From NCBI RefSeq assembly GCF_000522985.1, contig NZ_CP007128.1, positions 744,001 to 808,000 of the forward strand: a stretch of DNA of 64,000 nt, written 5' to 3'. Below, piece by piece: positions 1 to 8,442 of this stretch; the first letter of the stretch is position 1; each line of letters begins with the position of its first letter. Position numbers and translations under genes: made by a program. The notes under the pieces were generated by a model. That model saw only the letters and a program-made list of their open reading frames with translations, made no database searches and had not been told where the DNA came from. Source of the DNA: Gemmatirosa kalamazoonensis (GTDB lineage Bacteria; Gemmatimonadota; Gemmatimonadetes; Gemmatimonadales; Gemmatimonadaceae).

Positions 1-475
1 GCGGGCCCACCACGAAGTGGTACTCGTCCACGAGCCCGTGCGCGCTGAGCTGCGACACCACGGACCCGCTGCCGAAGATCATGATGTCCTTCCCCGGCCC
101 GTTCTTGATCGCCTCGACCTCGGCGGGGTCGACGTCGCGCAGCAGGCGCGAGTTGGTCCACGTCACGTCGGCGCGCGTCTTCGAGAACACGATCTTCGTC
201 GCCGCGTCGATGTACTCGGCCATCGCGCGGATCGCCGGCGAGCTGCGGCCGGCGTGGTGCGGGTCGGTCGGCGCGTCGAGCACGTGCGGCCAGAACGCCT
301 CGAACATCTCGTACGTGCGCCGCCCGAACAGCATCGTCCCAGCGCCCGGCTCGCCGGCGCGGCCGCCGGTGTCGCGGTCGAGCTGCTCGTCGTTCACGGT
401 CCAGTCGAGCTTCCCGTCCGGCGTGGAGAAGTAGCCGTCGGCGGAGACGCGGTCGAACGCGATGATCTTGCGCAT
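1..475 (-). CDS. Dihydrofolate-reductase-fold (RibD C-terminal-like) protein, partial
   Basis: The gene reads leftwards from ATG at 475 and runs off the window, so about 158 N-terminal residues are visible and the C-terminus is missing. The translation opens MRKIIAFDRVSADGYFST, followed by a MLFGRRTYEMF segment and IMIFGSGSVVSQL, the usual order of conserved blocks in the RibD C-terminal/DHFR-like superfamily, where they line an NAD(P)H pocket. Family members are small cytoplasmic reductases, mostly of unknown substrate. It sits 45 bases downstream of a YCII-domain gene on the same strand, a common pairing. A second member of the fold lies at 54124-54768. The family call is confident; the substrate is unknown. 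Confidence 0.85.
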   Translation of the reverse strand, partial: MRKIIAFDRVSADGYFSTPDGKLDWTVNDEQLDRDTGGRAGEPGAGTMLFGRRTYEMFEAFWPHVLDAPTDPHHAGRSSPAIRAMAEYIDAATKIVFSKTRADVTWTNSRLLRDVDPAEVEAIKNGPGKDIMIFGSGSVVSQLSAHGLVDEYHFVVGP

Positions 476-520
476 GAGGGGGTCCTCGGAGGGTTGGTCT
501 GTCGTCGGCAGCCACGCAGC

Positions 521-871
521 TCACATCGCCAACGGCATCACCGGCCGAACCTCCACCGACCCGCCGCCCTGGGCGATCGGGCACCGCGCCGCGAGCTCGG
601 TGGCCTGCGCGAGATCGGTCGCCTCGACGACGATGAAGCCGAGGACGATGTCCTTCGCCTCGACGTACGGACCGTCGATGACCGCGCTGCCGCGCACGAC
701 GGCGCCCGTGCGCTCGAGCGGCTGGCCGCGCGCCGCGAGATGGCCGCCCGCCTCCAGCTCGTGGATCCACGCCATGTACGCCTGCAGGCTGCGCTGGGCG
801 CGCTCAGGGGTGCCGAGCGCTTCCTGCTGGCCCTCCGGCGTGGAGCGATAGAGGAAGACGAACTGGCTCAT
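521..871 (-). CDS. YCII/DGPF-domain protein
   Basis: This is a 116-residue protein spanning the whole YCII-related (DGPF) domain. It starts MSQFVFLYRSTPEG, carries the family signature VIDGPYVEAKDIVLGF near residues 64-79 (the DGPF box reads DGPY here), and ends in a beta strand, VEVRPVM. Known relatives are small dimeric alpha/beta-barrel proteins, many encoded beside ECF42 sigma factors; no reaction is established for most. It probably forms a unit with the DHFR-fold gene downstream. A second DGPF protein and an ECF42-type sigma factor lie 1 kb away on the other strand, so this gene may belong to the same regulon, which is inference. Confidence 0.85.
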   Translation of the reverse strand: MSQFVFLYRSTPEGQQEALGTPERAQRSLQAYMAWIHELEAGGHLAARGQPLERTGAVVRGSAVIDGPYVEAKDIVLGFIVVEATDLAQATELAARCPIAQGGGSVEVRPVMPLAM

Positions 872-962
872 CGTGGCGGACCTCGCGATGTCGGGGGAGT
901 CGGTGGAAGCTGCCGTCGGATCTACGACGCGCGAGCTCCGTCCCGCCGGACATCGGGCTCGG

Positions 963-1706
963 TCAGCGGCGATCGGCCTCCATCGGCGCCGTCACCATCG
1001 GGTCGGGGCGCGACGCGAGGAGGTTCGTCACGAAGCGCTGACCCTCGCCGATCCGCTCCACCTCCTCGGCGATCGCCTCCACGGCCTGCGTGAGCCGCGC
1101 GATGCGCTGGTCGTCGGCGGGCGTGGCGGCGAGCGGCGCGCCACCGGCCGCGCGGGCGCGCTTGCGGGCGCGGCGACGACGCAGGCCCACGAACGCGAGC
1201 GTGAGGAAGACGCCGAGCGTGAACGTGCCGACGGCCATCCCGGCCGCGTCGTCCTCGCTCACGCGCTGCCCCTCGCGGTTGTCCTCGAAGCTCGTCTGGG
1301 CGATGACGCCCGGCGGCGCGTTCGCGATCAGCCGCTCGGTGACCGCCTGGTCGCGCTCGAGCTGGAGGATGCGGGCGTCGAGCAGATCCAGGCGCTGCTG
1401 GACGCCGGTGCGCGCCTCCTGCGGGAGCGCCTGGTCGCCCTGGGCGTCGAGCGTGCGCACGAGCTGCCCGCGGCGGTTCGTGGCCCGCTCGAGCTGGTCG
1501 CGCAGGATCTCGCGCCGCTCGCGCAGCCCACGCAGCTCCTGCGCGTTCTTCGGGAGCCCGTCCAGCGGGAGCGGCCCGTCCGGCAGGGCCACCGCGGACG
1601 GCCTCGCGGCGCGCGGCGCAGGCGGGGGCGCCGGGGGCGCGATGGCGGGGACGACGTCCGGGGAGGGGGCCGGCGTCGGTGTGGGGGCGGGGGTGGGCTG
1701 CTGCAT
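963..1706 (-). CDS. Hypothetical proline-rich protein with coiled coil and one membrane segment
   Basis: I do not recognise this 247-residue protein. From the N-terminus it has a Pro/Ala/Thr-rich stretch (residues 1-45), a charged region rich in Arg, Glu, Leu and Gln with heptad-like spacing (about 52-125) that should form a coiled coil, a single hydrophobic segment GTFTLGVFLTLAFVGL (about 158-173), a strongly basic stop-transfer patch RRRRARKRARA, and a second short helical region ending in METADRR-like charged residues. The layout suggests a single-pass inner-membrane protein with an extended coiled coil. It is the first gene of a leftward group followed by the YCII and DHFR-fold genes, but no functional link is evident. 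Confidence 0.7.
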   Translation of the reverse strand: MQQPTPAPTPTPAPSPDVVPAIAPPAPPPAPRAARPSAVALPDGPLPLDGLPKNAQELRGLRERREILRDQLERATNRRGQLVRTLDAQGDQALPQEARTGVQQRLDLLDARILQLERDQAVTERLIANAPPGVIAQTSFEDNREGQRVSEDDAAGMAVGTFTLGVFLTLAFVGLRRRRARKRARAAGGAPLAATPADDQRIARLTQAVEAIAEEVERIGEGQRFVTNLLASRPDPMVTAPMEADRR

Positions 1707-1833
1707 GGCGGACCTACGGGCTGGCGGAACCGACGGTTTCCCGGACGCGGAACGCCGGAGAAGTTACTCTCGCACGGATGTCGAGCGCGCGCGGTCGGCT
1801 CCGACTTCCTGTCGAACCTCTCAGGAGACCACG

Positions 1834-2229
1834 ATGCGCTACATGCTCATGATGAACGCGCCGCGCGGCACGGGCGACTACCAGATCACCTCCTGGGCCC
1901 CCGAGGACCTCCGCGCCCACATCGACTTCATGCGCCGGCTCAACCAGGAGCTCACGGCGTCCGGGGAGCTGCTCGGCGCCGAGGGGCTCGCGCCGCCGGG
2001 CGAGGCGAAGATCGTGCGCGCCGGCAAGAACGGCGTCCCCGTCACCGACGGGCCGTTTCCCGAGTCGAAGGAGTTCCTCGTCGGCTACTGGATGGTGGAG
2101 GTCGACCGCCCGGAGCGCGCCTACGAGATCGCGGCGAAGGCCTCCACCGCGCCGGGGCCGGGCGGCGAGCCGCTCATCCTGCCGATCGAGGTGCGGCAGA
2201 TCATGAGCGCGCCCCCGACGGACCTCTGA
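1834..2229 (+). CDS. YCII/DGPF-domain protein linked to ECF sigma factor
   Basis: The start is ATG at 1834 with AGGAG seven bases upstream; reading further upstream would add unrelated low-complexity sequence. The 131-residue product starts MRYMLMMNAPRGTG and carries the signature VTDGPFPESKEFLVGYW at about residues 71-87, the classical DGPF box. The next gene, a sigma factor with the ECF42 layout, begins 12 bases after the stop. In known genomes ECF42 sigma factors are typically co-encoded with DGPF proteins, which are regulon members, so this pair is most likely one operon. The biochemical activity of the DGPF protein is not established. Confidence 0.92.
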   Translation: MRYMLMMNAPRGTGDYQITSWAPEDLRAHIDFMRRLNQELTASGELLGAEGLAPPGEAKIVRAGKNGVPVTDGPFPESKEFLVGYWMVEVDRPERAYEIAAKASTAPGPGGEPLILPIEVRQIMSAPPTDL

Positions 2230-2241
2230 CGGCCGACCAAC

Positions 2242-3504
2242 GTGACGGACGCGTTCGACCCCACGCTCGGGCGCCTGCTGCGCGATCTCGCACCGCAGGT
2301 GCTCGGCGCCGTGGCGCGCCGGCACCACGACTTCGCGGCGGCGGAGGACGCGGTGCAGGAAGCGCTCATCGCCGCGGCGGCGCAGTGGCCGACGCAGGGC
2401 GTCCCGGCGAACCCGCGCGGCTGGCTCTATCACGTCGCCGTCCGGCGGCTCACCGACCAGGTGCGGAGCGAGATGGCGCGTCGCCGGCGCGAGGACGCGG
2501 TGGCGGGCGCGCCGTGGGCGGAGTTCGCGTTCGTGCCGCCGCCCGACGCGACGATCGACGTGGAGCACGACGACGCGCTCGTGCTGCTGTTCATGTGCTG
2601 TCACCCCTCGCTCACGCCGCCGTCGGCGATCGCGCTCACGCTGCGCGCCGTCGGCGGCCTGACGACGGCGGAGATCGCGAGCGCGTTCCTCGTCCCCGAG
2701 GCGACGACGGCGCAGCGCATCAGTCGAGCGAAGGCGACCATCCGCGCGTCGCGCGTCCCGTTCGCGCTGCCTAACGACGCCGAGCGCGACGAGCGGCTCG
2801 GCGCCGTGCTCCACGTGCTGTACCTGATCTTCAACGAGGGCTACGCGAGCTCCTCGGGCCCCGCCGTGCACCGCGACGATCTCGCCGACGAGGCGATCCG
2901 GCTCGCGCGCATGCTGCACGCGCTGCTCCCCGACGATCCCGAGGCCACGGGGCTGCTCGCGCTCATGCTGCTCACCGACGCGCGCCGCGACGCGCGCACC
3001 GGCCCCGACGGCGAGGTGATCCCGCTCGACGAGCAGGACCGCGCGCTGTGGAACCGCGCACAGGTCGACGAGGGGACCGCGCTCGTCGGCCGCGCGATGG
3101 CCGGCGGCGTGATCGGCCCGTACGTGCTGCAGGCCGCCGTCGCCGCGGAGCACGACGCGGCGCCGAGCGTGACGGAGACGAACTGGACGCGCATCGAGTG
3201 GCTCTACGAGCTGCTGGAACGGTTAGGCGACAACCCCATGGTCGCGCTGAACCGCGCCGTCGCGACGGCGATGGTGCGCGGTCCCGCCGCGGGGCTCGAG
3301 CGGCTCGCGGCGCTCGACGCCGACGCGCGCATCGCGGGGCACTACCGGCTCGACGCGGTGCGCGCGCATCTGCACGAGATGGCGGGCGACGCCGAGCGCG
3401 CGGCGGCACACTACCGGGCCGCGGCGGCGCGCACGGCCAGCGTTCCCGAGCGCGACTACCTGGCGATGCGGGCCGCGCGGCTCGCGGGAGGATCTCCGAG
3501 ATGA
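2242..3504 (+). CDS. ECF42-type RNA polymerase sigma factor with C-terminal TPR-like extension
   Basis: The GTG start at 2242 gives 420 residues. Residues 1-80 form sigma region 2 (AAAEDAVQEALIAAAAQWP is the region-2 core), and about 105-170 form region 4 with a helix-turn-helix (GLTTAEIASAFLVPEATTA). The remaining 240 residues are helical and contain the conserved NEGYASSSG segment and repeats such as LERLGDNPMVALNRAVA that are typical of ECF42 C-terminal domains. No anti-sigma gene is adjacent, which is normal for this group, where the C-terminal extension is thought to control activity. It overlaps the alpha/beta hydrolase gene by four bases (ATGA), so the hydrolase is translated in tandem and may belong to the regulon. 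Confidence 0.95.
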   Translation: MTDAFDPTLGRLLRDLAPQVLGAVARRHHDFAAAEDAVQEALIAAAAQWPTQGVPANPRGWLYHVAVRRLTDQVRSEMARRRREDAVAGAPWAEFAFVPPPDATIDVEHDDALVLLFMCCHPSLTPPSAIALTLRAVGGLTTAEIASAFLVPEATTAQRISRAKATIRASRVPFALPNDAERDERLGAVLHVLYLIFNEGYASSSGPAVHRDDLADEAIRLARMLHALLPDDPEATGLLALMLLTDARRDARTGPDGEVIPLDEQDRALWNRAQVDEGTALVGRAMAGGVIGPYVLQAAVAAEHDAAPSVTETNWTRIEWLYELLERLGDNPMVALNRAVATAMVRGPAAGLERLAALDADARIAGHYRLDAVRAHLHEMAGDAERAAAHYRAAAARTASVPERDYLAMRAARLAGGSPR

Positions 3505-4436
3505 TCTGGCGCCTCGTCGCGCGTGCCGCGGCCGTGGCCGCGCTCGCGCAGCCGTCCCGGGACGGCGACTTCACGACCGCCGACGGCGCGCGGCTGCACT
3601 ACCGTGTGGTGGGCACCGCGGCCGACACGGTGATCGCGATCCACGGCGGTCCGGGCGTGGACCTCGAGAGCATCGCCGGCGACTTCGCGCCGCTCGCCGC
3701 GCGACACACGGTGATCTTCTACGACCAGCGCGGCGCCGGCCGCTCGGAGCTGCCCACGGACACGACCCGACTCGGCGCGCAGCAGCAGATCGACGACCTC
3801 GACGCGGTGCGCGATCACTTCGGGCTCGCACGCGCGACGCTCGTCGCGCACTCGTACGGGCCGCTGCTCGCGGCGAGCTACGCGATCGCGCACCCGGACC
3901 GCGTGAAGCGCATGGTGTTCTTCGGCCCCGTGCCGCCGGCGCGCGGCGACTTCTGGAAGCGGTTCGGCGACGCGATGGCGTCGCGGCTCGACGGCGCCGC
4001 GCGCGCGCGACTCGCCGCCGCGGGGCGCGTGCTCGCCGACGCGAACGCGGACGACGCGGCGATCCGTCGGGCGTGCCGCGAGTACTGGGGCGCCGCACTT
4101 CCCCCGCGGCTGGCCGACGCGCGCACGACCCTGCGCTCGGATCTCTGCGCGTCCGACGCGCGCGGCATCCGGTACGGTCTGCAGACGACGAACCGCGTCG
4201 TGATGGCGTCGTACGGCGACTGGGACCTGCGCCCGGCGCTGCGGCATCTCGCCGTGCCGACGCTCGTCGTGCACGGCGAGGCGGACGCGATCCCGATGGA
4301 CCTCGTGGCCGAGTGGGCGACGTCGCTGCCTAACGCGACGCTGCTGCGGGTTCCGGGCGCGGCACACTTCGCCTACGCCGAGCGGCCGGACGTCGTGTGG
4401 CCGGCGGTGGAGCGGTTCCTGGCGGGTGAGCGTTAG
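3501..4436 (+). CDS. Alpha/beta hydrolase, proline iminopeptidase-like (S33 family)
   Basis: The start is ATG at 3501, overlapping the sigma-factor stop as ATGA; a longer frame exists upstream but is out of frame with the sigma gene and unlike any family. The 311-residue product has a short hydrophobic N-terminus, the oxyanion motif IHGGPG (about residue 48), DQRGAGRS (about 76), a nucleophile elbow VAHSYG with catalytic Ser at about 116, an acid position in the VVHGEAD segment and a late His in GAAHFAY (about 290). HGGPG and DQRGAGRS are typical of proline iminopeptidases and related esterases. The substrate cannot be fixed from sequence. The gene ends ten bases before a long palindrome. Confidence 0.9.
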   Translation: MIWRLVARAAAVAALAQPSRDGDFTTADGARLHYRVVGTAADTVIAIHGGPGVDLESIAGDFAPLAARHTVIFYDQRGAGRSELPTDTTRLGAQQQIDDLDAVRDHFGLARATLVAHSYGPLLAASYAIAHPDRVKRMVFFGPVPPARGDFWKRFGDAMASRLDGAARARLAAAGRVLADANADDAAIRRACREYWGAALPPRLADARTTLRSDLCASDARGIRYGLQTTNRVVMASYGDWDLRPALRHLAVPTLVVHGEADAIPMDLVAEWATSLPNATLLRVPGAAHFAYAERPDVVWPAVERFLAGER

Positions 4437-4445
4437 CGCGAATCA

Positions 4446-4532
4446 TTGAACCGCAGAGGACGCAGAGGGCCGCAGAGGAAACCAACAACGAATGGTTTTC
4501 CTCTGCGGCCCTCTGCGTCCTCTGCGGTTCAA
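4446..4532. repeat. Intergenic palindrome, CCGCAGAGG family (single stem)
   Basis: Two 39-40 base arms are almost perfectly complementary, differing by one A in a run, around an 8-base loop. Each arm holds three tandem units ending in GCAGAGG. The element fills the gap between convergent genes, starting 10 bases after one stop codon and ending 2 bases before the other. It could act as a bidirectional terminator, although no T-run follows. Confidence 0.9.
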
Positions 4533-4533
4533 T

Positions 4534-5010
4534 TCAGACGGCCCCCGCGGCGCGCACGTAGCGGTAGCCGTGCGCCGCCGCGATCGCGCCGAGCACCGCG
4601 AAGTCGGGCGCGCCGGGCTGGGCGAGCGCTTCGGCGCTGTGCGCGTAGAAGCGGTCGAAGCCGGCCGCGTTCGTGAGCACCCAGTGCTTGCCGGCGCGGT
4701 CACCGGCCACGTGGAACGTGTGCGCGAGCCCGCGCGGCAGGAACACGACGCTTCCCGGCCCGGCCTCGCTCCAGTTCCCCTCGACGCAGACGCGGTAGTC
4801 GCCCTCGACGATGATGAACAGCTCGTCCTCGTGATCGTGCACGTGCATCGGCGGACCGGCCGAGCCCGCGGGAATGGTGGCGAGGCCGAGCACGAGCGCT
4901 CCCGCGGTCGCCTCGCTCGTGAGCTTGAACTGGATCTCGTTGCCGAACGCTTTGACGGCGCGGCCGCCGTTAGGCGGCACGATGACGGCGGCGGTCGCGG
5001 TGCTGGACAT
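4534..5010 (-). CDS. Cupin-domain protein
   Basis: The start is set at ATG 5010, preceded by GAGGAAG on the coding strand; an ATG 72 bases upstream would add a poorly conserved leader. The 158-residue product is a single cupin barrel. The metal-binding motif 1 reads PPMHVHDHEDELFIIVEG (about residues 53-70), with two His and a Glu, and motif 2 is PGSVVFLPRGLAHTFH (about 85-100), with the late His. This suggests a metal-binding small-molecule enzyme or sensor, as in quercetinase-like cupins; the substrate is unknown. It lies between two palindromes and is probably monocistronic. Confidence 0.9.
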   Translation of the reverse strand: MSSTATAAVIVPPNGGRAVKAFGNEIQFKLTSEATAGALVLGLATIPAGSAGPPMHVHDHEDELFIIVEGDYRVCVEGNWSEAGPGSVVFLPRGLAHTFHVAGDRAGKHWVLTNAAGFDRFYAHSAEALAQPGAPDFAVLGAIAAAHGYRYVRAAGAV

Positions 5011-5137
5011 GGACGGCTTCCTCGGTGGCGTGATGGCGTGAGGTGACGCCTGGAGGATGCCGTGTCGCGAGTCACGAGGCATGGGTCAGGCGACCCGGTG
5101 GCGTCGCGTCCATCCCGCGGAGCACTGGCGCTTTGCA

Positions 5138-5320
5138 TCGAACCGCAGAGGGCCGCAGAGGCCGCAGAGAACGACAACGGCTCTTTTACCACAGAGGACG
5201 CAGAGGACACGGAGGAAACCAACGAGAAGTGGTTCTCCTCCGTGTCCTCCGTGTCCTCTGTGGTTCAACAAAAAGCGGCACCTCTGCGGCCCTCTGCGGC
5301 CCTCTGCGGTTCAAATTCGA
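5138..5320. repeat. Nested intergenic palindrome, CCGCAGAGG outer and CCACAGAGG inner
   Basis: The outer arms (about 5138-5170 and 5280-5320) are tandem GCAGAGG units, the same family as 4446-4532. Inside lies a complete second palindrome (5188-5266) whose arms are tandem 9-base units of the type ACACGGAGG. The element separates two leftward genes, downstream of the permease and upstream of the cupin. Confidence 0.9.
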
Positions 5321-5342
5321 GCAGCCTCGCCCCACGTCCTCC

Positions 5343-8012
5343 TCAGTTCTCGGCCCGCAGCGCGAGCAACGGATCCGCGCGCATGGCGCGGCGCGCCGGG
5401 ACGAGGCTCGCGAGCAGCGCGACGAGCAGCAGCAGGAATGCAACGGTGGCGTACGTGAGCGCGTCGCGCGCGTTCGTCTCGAACAGCAGCGACGCGAGCG
5501 CGCCCGAGAGCCACGCCGCGCCGAGCAGGCCGATGGCGATCCCCGCGACGGCGAGCCGTGCGGCGCCACCGACGACGCTGCCGAGCATCGCGCGGCGCGG
5601 GGCGCCGAGCGCGGCACGGATGCCCATCTCGCGCGTGCGGAGACGCACCACGTACGACGTCACGCCGTAGATGCCGATCAGCGCGAGCGCGAGCGCCGTC
5701 GCCGCGAACACGCCGAACAGCGTGGCCGCGAACCGCGCCGTGGTCGTCGCCTCGCGCACGAGATCCGCGAGCGGCTGCACCGTCGGCGCCGGGAGCGACG
5801 CGTCGAGCGCGGCGATCGCGCGGCGCACCGCGGGCGCGAGCGACGCCGCGTCCGCACCGCGCACGACGAGCGTGAGCGGCGGGCGCGGGAACGCGGCGGC
5901 CGAGAAGTACAGCATCGGCCGCACCTCCGTCTGCTCGAGCGACATGTAGCGGGCGTCGCCGACCACGCCGACGACCGTGAACACCGGCCCCGCGACGACG
6001 TCGCCGAATCGGATCGTGCGCCCGATCGGATCCTCGTTCGGCCACGTGCGCCGGGCGAGCGTCTCGCTCACGACGGCCACGCCCGGACCGGTCGCGTCGT
6101 CGGTCGCGGCGAGGTCGCGGCCGCGCACGAGGCGGATGCCCATCGTGCGGAAGTATCCGGGCGTGACGACGCGGTAGTCGGCGTCGGGGGAGTCGCCCTG
6201 CGTCGCGGGGCGGTCGGCGCGCGCGTAGGCGCGGCCGGTGTTCGGCCCGCCGAACGGGACGGAGCTCGCCCCGGCGACCGCCGTCACGCCGGGGAGGCGC
6301 CCGACCGCCTCGAGCATCGCGGCGCGGAACGCGGCCGCGCGCACCGAGTCGTCGCGCGCCCCGTCCGGCACACGCACTGACACGACCGACACGCCCGCCG
6401 GGTCGAAGCCTAACGGCACGCGCTGCAGCCGCACGAAGCTCCGCCCGAGCAGCCCCGCGCCGACGAGGAGCACGAGCGTGAGCGCCACCTCCGCGACGAC
6501 GAGCGCCGCGCGCGCCGTCGAGGCGCCCTCGGTGCCGCCGCGCGCGCCCTCCTTCAGCACCGCGCCCGCGTCGGCGCGCGCCGCGTGCAGCGCCGGGAGG
6601 AGCCCGAACAGCACCACGCTGCCCAGCGCGACGAGCGCGACGACGGCGAGCACCGGCGCGTCCAGCTTCACGTCCTCGAGGCGCGGCACCGTCGTGTCGC
6701 CGACGGCACGGAGCAGCGCGAGCCCTGCCGCGGCGAGCCCCACGCCGGCCGCGGCGCCTAACGCGGCGAGCAGCGCGCTCTCCGTCACGAGCTGCCGCGC
6801 GAGCCGTCCGCGCGACGCGCCCAACGACGCGCGCAGCGCCATCTCGCGGCGGCGCGCCGTGGCGCGCGCGAGCTGGAGGTTCGCCGCGTTCACGCACGCC
6901 ACGAGCAGCACGAACCCGACGACCCCGAGCAGCACGCGCATCGCCTTGCCGAACGTGGGGCCGATGACGACCTCCATGATCGGCCGCGAGTTGACGTCCC
7001 AGCCGCGGCGCGTCCCCGGCGTCGCGCGCGCGAGCTGCGCCGCGACGACGTTCAGCCGCGCCACCGCGCGCTCGCGCGTCATCCCCGGCGCGAGCCGCGC
7101 GAGCACCCGCAGCTCGCGGTTCCCCGGATCGTCGCTCGCGCCGACCATCGACAGCGGCGTCCACACCTCGGCCGGCGTGCCGGGGACGAAGAAGCGCGGC
7201 GGCATCACGCCGACGACCGTGACCTTGCGGCCGTCGAGCACGATGTCGGCGCCGAGCACCGCGGAGTCGGCGCCGAAGCGCGAGCGCCACAGATCGTTCG
7301 CGAGGAGCGCGACGGGCGCCGCGCCGGGCCGCGCGTCGTCGGCGCGGAAGCGGCGGCCGAGCGCGACCGGGGTGCCTAACAGATCGAACACGTCCGGCAT
7401 GACCGCCGCGGCGTCGACGAGCTCCGGCGCGCCGGCGCGGCCGCCGCGCGAGAGCGTGACCTCGCGCTGCCGCATGAACGCGCCCATCCGCAGGAACGCG
7501 CCCCGCTCCTCGCGCCAGGCGAGGAAGTCCGGCGCCGACACGGAGAAGAACTCGAGGTTGTGCGCCAGGTTGCGCGACCAGAGGCGGACGAGCGCGTCCG
7601 GGTCGCGGTACGGGAGCGGGCGCAGGAGCACGCCGTATGCGACGCTGTAGACCGCCGTCGTCGCGCCGATGCCGACGGCGAGCGTGAGCGCGACGACGAG
7701 CGCGAAGCCGGGGTTCGCGCGGAGCCCGCGCACGCCGACGGCGAGGTCGCGCCGCAGCGCGTCCCACCATTCGACTCGGCGCGCCCGCTCGACCCGCTCG
7801 CGGCTCAGGCTCTCGCACTCGTCGCGCACGGGCGCGTAGCTGCCGAAGCGTCGCATGGTGGCCTCTCGCGCGTCGGCCTCGCTCACGCCGGAGCGCACGA
7901 GCTCCGCGACGCGCATCTCGATGTGGAACGCGAGCTCCTCGTCGACGTCGCGCGCGGGGTCGGCACCCCAGAAGCGGCGGAGCATCGGCAGGCGCACGGT
8001 GGACAGGCGCAC
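5343..8012 (-). CDS. Orphan ABC-type permease, ADOP family (MacB/FtsX domains)
   Basis: This 889-residue protein matches the ADOP layout (duplicated orphan permeases first noted in Acidobacteria). An N-terminal cytoplasmic region contains DVDEELAFHIEMRV (about residues 22-35); then come a first membrane helix (ALVVALTLAVGIGATTAVY), a MacB-like periplasmic domain, three membrane helices of an FtsX domain with ARATARRREMALRASLGA, and a second periplasmic and FtsX copy ending with TREMGIRAALGAPRRAM. No ATPase gene is adjacent. GTG at 8012 has GAGG six bases upstream and lies 7 bases from the padR stop, so the two are one operon. An internal ATG at 7985 is the alternative start. The transported substrate is unknown. 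Confidence 0.93.
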   Translation of the reverse strand: MRLSTVRLPMLRRFWGADPARDVDEELAFHIEMRVAELVRSGVSEADAREATMRRFGSYAPVRDECESLSRERVERARRVEWWDALRRDLAVGVRGLRANPGFALVVALTLAVGIGATTAVYSVAYGVLLRPLPYRDPDALVRLWSRNLAHNLEFFSVSAPDFLAWREERGAFLRMGAFMRQREVTLSRGGRAGAPELVDAAAVMPDVFDLLGTPVALGRRFRADDARPGAAPVALLANDLWRSRFGADSAVLGADIVLDGRKVTVVGVMPPRFFVPGTPAEVWTPLSMVGASDDPGNRELRVLARLAPGMTRERAVARLNVVAAQLARATPGTRRGWDVNSRPIMEVVIGPTFGKAMRVLLGVVGFVLLVACVNAANLQLARATARRREMALRASLGASRGRLARQLVTESALLAALGAAAGVGLAAAGLALLRAVGDTTVPRLEDVKLDAPVLAVVALVALGSVVLFGLLPALHAARADAGAVLKEGARGGTEGASTARAALVVAEVALTLVLLVGAGLLGRSFVRLQRVPLGFDPAGVSVVSVRVPDGARDDSVRAAAFRAAMLEAVGRLPGVTAVAGASSVPFGGPNTGRAYARADRPATQGDSPDADYRVVTPGYFRTMGIRLVRGRDLAATDDATGPGVAVVSETLARRTWPNEDPIGRTIRFGDVVAGPVFTVVGVVGDARYMSLEQTEVRPMLYFSAAAFPRPPLTLVVRGADAASLAPAVRRAIAALDASLPAPTVQPLADLVREATTTARFAATLFGVFAATALALALIGIYGVTSYVVRLRTREMGIRAALGAPRRAMLGSVVGGAARLAVAGIAIGLLGAAWLSGALASLLFETNARDALTYATVAFLLLLVALLASLVPARRAMRADPLLALRAEN

Positions 8013-8019
8013 GGTCGCC

Positions 8020-8361
8020 TCAGGCGGGCTGGCGCGTCGCGGTGACGACCTTCGTGATCGCGGCGGCGTACTGCACCCACGTCTCGATCTCCTCGCGCAG
8101 CGACCGGCGGCCGGCGGGGGTGAGCGCGTAGTACTTGGCCTGCCGGTTGTTCTCGGAGAGGCCCCACGACGTCGTGACGAGCCCCTTGTTCTCCAGCCGA
8201 TGGAGCGCGGGGTACAGCGACCCTTCCTCGACGCGCAGCGCGTCGTCGGCCGTGTCCTGGATCCATTTCGCGATCGCGTAGCCGTGCATCGGCCCCCACG
8301 ACAGCGTCTTGAGGATCAACAGCTCGATGGCGCCCCGCTTGAACGGCAGCTCGGTCGGCAC
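8020..8361 (-). CDS. PadR-family transcriptional regulator
   Basis: The 113-residue product is a compact PadR winged helix. It contains IELLILKTLSWGPMHGYAIA (about residues 12-31), the recognition region VEEGSLYPALHRLENKGLV (about 44-62), a YYALTPAGRR wing and a C-terminal dimerisation helix ending in VVTATRQPA. GTG at 8361 is preceded by AGGGGAG. PadR genes are regularly found directly upstream of ADOP-type permeases, as here, and presumably repress the pair in response to a small hydrophobic ligand. Its own promoter, with a small inverted repeat, is visible just upstream. Confidence 0.95.
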   Translation of the reverse strand: MPTELPFKRGAIELLILKTLSWGPMHGYAIAKWIQDTADDALRVEEGSLYPALHRLENKGLVTTSWGLSENNRQAKYYALTPAGRRSLREEIETWVQYAAAITKVVTATRQPA

Positions 8362-8379
8362 GCGTGCTCTCCCCTGGAT

Positions 8380-8420
8380 CTGACAAGGGTCAGCATACGG
8401 CGCGCGCCATAGATCTGCAA
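8380..8420 (-). promoter_or_regulatory. Sigma70-type promoter of the padR-permease operon with possible operator
   Basis: On the coding strand TTGCAG (8415-8420) and TATGCT (8392-8397) are separated by exactly 17 bases. Immediately downstream, CTGAC and GTCAG form a 5-base inverted repeat around AGGG (8380-8393), overlapping the expected transcription start, a plausible autoregulatory operator. The words GATCTGACAAGGG and GATCTGCAAGGGG also form an imperfect direct repeat across the promoter. Confidence 0.6.
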
Positions 8421-8442
8421 GGGGAGCGCGAAACCGCCGGCG

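Noticed and set aside
873-2774. A 633-residue plus-strand frame over the start of the window
   Set aside because: It runs antisense to the gene at 963-1706 and out of frame through the YCII and sigma-factor genes; composition is the Arg/Ala-rich pattern of shadow frames.
5311-7818. An 835-residue minus-strand frame alongside the first permease
   Set aside because: It is Arg/Ala-rich, has no hydrophobic segments and overlaps the well-supported permease frame completely.
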